NCBI GenBank assembly: GCA_033977485.1
Contig: CM066992.1
Coordinates: forward strand, 104,147,450-104,211,449
Direction: 5' to 3'
Length of the DNA: 64,000 nucleotides
From: Hydrangea macrophylla
Taxonomy: Eukaryota; Streptophyta; Magnoliopsida; Cornales; Hydrangeaceae
Shown: positions 61,171 through 64,000 of the stretch, piece by piece
Layout: each line of letters begins with the position of its first letter
How positions within the stretch are numbered: the stretch's first letter is position 1
The notes under the pieces: generated by a model
The model's input: only the letters and a program-made list of their open reading frames with translations
Databases searched by the model: none
Told to the model about the DNA's origin: nothing
Position numbers and translations under genes: made by a program

Positions 61171-61670
61171 TATAAGCTCCTGGACCTTGGCTACAACTCT
61201 ATTGTATTTTTCTACCGGACCTCGTTCAAATAAACATTATACCTTCCATCTCTCTCTTTATTCTAACAATGTCACCCGCCGGACCTTAGTGAAGATAAAA
61301 ATCATACCTTCCGCTCTCTCTCTGCTGCAATCAACCAACCAAACAAAAACCTTCACACTGCGGTAAACACCATCCTCCACCAATCTTCATCACCATCATC
61401 ATTACCAATCTGCCACATCATCACCAATTTGGTACATCATCATCACCAACCTATTTACAATTAGACACCATCCTCCATCAAATCCGTCATCACCAAATCC
61501 ACCACCAAACTGCATCACCACTACCACCATATCCCCACTAAATCAACAACAACATCTCCACCAAATTGGTCAAATCCCTTAATTTCCTCTCTATTTAATC
61601 AGCCACCATACCAGACCCAATATCCCTAATAACTCCAAAAATTCTTCGCCCTAATTAAGGCTAAGACTAT

Positions 61671-62159
61671 TTGGCAATTAATTTTGACCCATCCGACCTG
61701 GACCCGACCCGCTTGACCTGGACTCTGATCGACCGGACCTTTACCTCCACCACCCGGCCTCCTCTATCGGACCTCCGATCGTCCGGACCTGCTACCTCCA
61801 CCACCCGGCCTTTTTTATCAGACCTCCTGACCGGCGGGATCTCTATCCTCACCACCGGCCTCTTTATCGGACCTCCCGATCGGCTGGACCTCTATCCTCA
61901 CCAACCGGCCTCTCTATCGGACCTCCCGATCGGCCGAACCTTCGTCTATCATCTCCTGGCCACCACAGAACCTCTGGCCACCACTCCCTCAGGCACCCTC
62001 TACAGCGTGACCATCAACCGCACCATCCGACTCACTTCGTCGTTCTTTACAAAGGCCCTACCTATAAGACAACTTCAGGATTCAATTTCCAAGCTCAAGT
62101 TATTTCCATTTTCTACCTTGAGTTTGAGGGGGGCTGTTAGAATAATGTCAGATTATTAG
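61671..62159 (+). pseudogene. Chimeric ORF ending in a Copia RNase H tail
   Basis: A 162-codon frame. Its first 110 codons come from a leader that repeats a CCGGCCTCTNTATCGGACCT-type unit about five times (SDLPIG/LSDL phrases). The part from FFTKALPIRQLQDSISKLKL to LSLRG matches the closing end of Copia pol (the FTKAL..SKL motif). It then runs into the right LTR. The structure is what a large internal deletion joining leader to pol end would leave. It is not expected to have an enzymatic function. Confidence 0.6.
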
Positions 62160-62377
62160 TCTAGGTTCATGTAGCTTTCGTACCTTACCATACATGATGT
62201 CTAAATACATTGTACTACATAAAGTGTACGACTAGTCTAGTACACTCTCTTTCCTTTCTTGGTTTCTCCATTAGCCTATATAAAGGCTACCTATTGCAAT
62301 GATATTTATACAATTCAATACAATACTCAATCTTGTATTGTCTCATTCTCCCTCTCTCTCTTGTTATTATTCTAATA
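62135..62377 (+). repeat. TRIM-like 3' LTR
   Basis: 243 bp; follows the polypurine tract and precedes the GTAAC duplication. Confidence 0.92.
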
Positions 62378-62439
62378 GTAACAATCACAAAGTGCTTAAA
62401 ATATTAGATATTGTTGCTTCATGAAGATGCTGAAGCGCT

Positions 62440-63030
62440 GAAAGATTCTTCGGAGTCACCTTGGAGTGCTTTGCCCATGAGGTATTAATGGCTCTGGGGT
62501 AGCAAGTCCAAAGCTATTCCCCGACGATCTTTAGAGTCACAATGGAGCGCTTTTCCCATGAGGTATTAATGGCTCTGGGGTAGCAAGTCCAAAGCTATTC
62601 CCCGACGATCTTTAGAATCCCAATGGAGCACTCTGCCCATGAGGTATTAATGGCTTTGGGGTAGCAAGTCCAAAGGTATTCCCCGACTATCTCTAGAGTT
62701 ACAATGGAGTGCTTTCCCCATGAGATATTAATGGCTCTGGGGTAGCAAATCCAAAGCTATTCCCTAAAGATCTCCGAAGTCACCTTGGAGTGCTTTGCCC
62801 ATGAGGTATTAATGGCTCTGGGTGGCAAATCCAAAGTTGTTCCCTAAAGATCTCCGAAGTCACCTTGGAGTGCGCGCTTTGCCCATGAGGTATTAATGGC
62901 TTTGGAGTAGCAAATCCAAAGTTGTTCCCTAAAGATCTCCGAAGTCAACTTGGAGTACTCTGTCCAAAGGTATTAATGGCTCTAGGGTAGCAAGTCCAAA
63001 GCTATTCTCCGAAGTGCCAAAGATGCCGAG
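62440..63030 (+). repeat. 81-bp tandem repeat, seven copies
   Basis: GGTATTAATGGCT recurs at 62481, 62562, 62643, 62724, 62805, 62889 and 62969 (spacings 81, 81, 81, 81, 84, 80). Each unit also has TGGAGTGCTTTGCCCATGAG, GGGGTAGCAAGTCCAAAGCT and ATTCCCCGACGATCT or ATTCCCTAAAGATCT. Two subfamilies alternate toward the right end. Confidence 0.92.
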
Positions 63031-64000
63031 CAATGTGCCACTTTGAAAGTTTTGTACATAAAAAAAAATAAAAAAAGAAAAGAAGAAGATCAGATCAACG
63101 TGAGAAGCAAAAGAGGAGTTCTTTACATCAAAAATAGTTTTGATGTATGCGTTCATATCATGGGTTATGAATTTTGATTCTAAATCAAGTGTTCTTATGT
63201 GCTTGACCCCATGGCGCAACACGTGATATCAAATTTTATGTTACTATGAATCATAAATGTCGCGGTTACGTGACTGAATGGATCCACGCTATGGTGAGAT
63301 TTATTTGCTAAAAGGAAACATAATTTTTTTTACACTAGACAGAACAGTCTTGGGTGCAAAAATTATTGTCCAAAAGAAATAATGCAAATGTTGACATCAA
63401 GTGACAAGCTATCAAAGGAATTGGTGTGACATGTAGATATAATTCTAAGTTGCTTACATGGACGAATACAAGCGTATTTATGGCAGGTCTCATACAAGGA
63501 AAAAAAAAGAGAGGGCCAATTGATATAAAGCACTTTGGGTTCTTTTTGGTTCATGGACATATATGGATTTGATGGGGGAAAAGAAAAAAAGTATAAAAGA
63601 AAACTTTTCCTCTCTGTTTTCAAGAAAAATATAGGGTAATTTTTAGTCACAAAGGAATAAAAGGGACTTTGTTTTCTTTACATTCAATAAATTCATAAAC
63701 TAAACAAAGTCTTGGTATGCTTAGCAAAAAGAGAGCAGCACAAGAAAAGACAAACTTACTGGTATACGTACAGTGATGGAAGGGTGATAATTACCAGCTA
63801 CGTGTCCATAAGGCACTAGTGAAGGAATCACTTGTAATTTGCAAAAGGTATTATGGTGTCATGCGTGATTAATAAGTCTCCAATGTATGCCATATATATA
63901 TATATATATTTATATGATATGTTTTCTGGGTGGTGAAGTCCTAAATTTCCTAAACTTTGTTTTGCTTGGAGATCAAGATATATAAATATATATATATGTA
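63031..64000. other. Non-coding, no gene recognised
   Basis: AT-rich sequence with A runs, and an (AT)n stretch near 63891-63910. The open frames on the minus strand show no family resemblance. Confidence 0.5.

Larger units (their letters stand above)
60919..62377 (+). mobile_element. Short Copia deletion derivative (TRIM-like)
   Basis: LTRs at 60919-61158 (240 bp) and 62135-62377 (243 bp) start TGTTAGAAT and end TTATTCTAA(C/T)A; GTAAC is duplicated on both sides (60914-60918 and 62378-62382). The primer site TGGTATCAGAGC starts right after the left LTR, and a GAGTTTGAGGGGGGC tract precedes the right LTR. TATATAAAGG in both LTRs is a good TATA box. The 976-bp interior keeps only the last codons of Copia pol. 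It needs enzymes from elsewhere to move. Confidence 0.92.

Noticed and set aside
62440..63030. CRISPR-like regular repeat
   Set aside because: Units are contiguous 81-bp tandem copies without unique spacers, in a plant nuclear context.

Overview
This is nuclear DNA of a flowering plant, most likely a eudicot with a transposon-rich genome; I cannot name the species. The evidence is nested LTR retrotransposons with plant initiator-tRNA primer sites, plant-type MITEs, an RTE-clade LINE, and fragments of conserved plant genes (DUF632/NRG2-like, mitochondrial IF3-like, STIPL1/NTR1/TFIP11-like). The only ordinary gene that looks intact is a type 1 ribosome-inactivating protein (RIP) gene at 6987-7856 (+).

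Region 1-11.5 kb is a graveyard of host genes and MITEs. A Copia end (1-1120) sits directly against a DUF632 pseudogene (1121-2188). Two decayed exons of an IF3-like gene lie at 4883-5191 (-). A palindromic MITE (5799-6205) precedes the RIP gene. A PIF/Harbinger-like element with TAA target duplications follows (7996-9597) and holds a 276-bp tandem array. A 1.28-kb inverted-repeat element ends this part (10204-11482).

Region 11.5-40 kb is one pseudogene of the splicing factor STIPL1/NTR1, cut into pieces at 11541-11761, 27077-27126 and 37694-39993. The first cut is a Copia element (11762-27076, target duplication AAACC), which itself carries a young chromovirus-type Gypsy in opposite orientation (14337-23842, duplication CTTTT). 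The second cut is a non-coding LARD-like element (27127-37693, duplication GTCAT). Its right LTR carries a PIF-like MITE (36570-37578), which in turn holds a large palindrome built of TGAGAAATTTCTCA-type units. A third small MITE lies at 37756-38007. Removing one copy of each target duplication restores the expected codon order at each site, so the insertion history can be read directly.

Region 40-45 kb is an unclassified repeat with CAAGGGC(A/G)GAGC ends. It contains an RTE-clade LINE (40681-43868, 16-bp target duplication) and a hAT-like MITE (44231-44812). I see no gene in 45.1-49.3 kb.

Region 49.3-64 kb is a decayed Gypsy fragment (Tat-like gag/pol linker) split by a second Gypsy element (49624-60005, duplication AAATG). 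This element has a long open gag-RNase H-integrase frame from which protease and the reverse transcriptase core are cleanly missing, and an extra 198-codon ORF upstream of gag. A 1.46-kb Copia deletion derivative (60919-62377, duplication GTAAC) and a 7-copy 81-bp tandem repeat (62440-63030) follow. The most interesting signals are the PR/RT-less but open Gypsy, its unexplained extra ORF, the RIP gene with its charged N-terminal extension, and the palindromic array.
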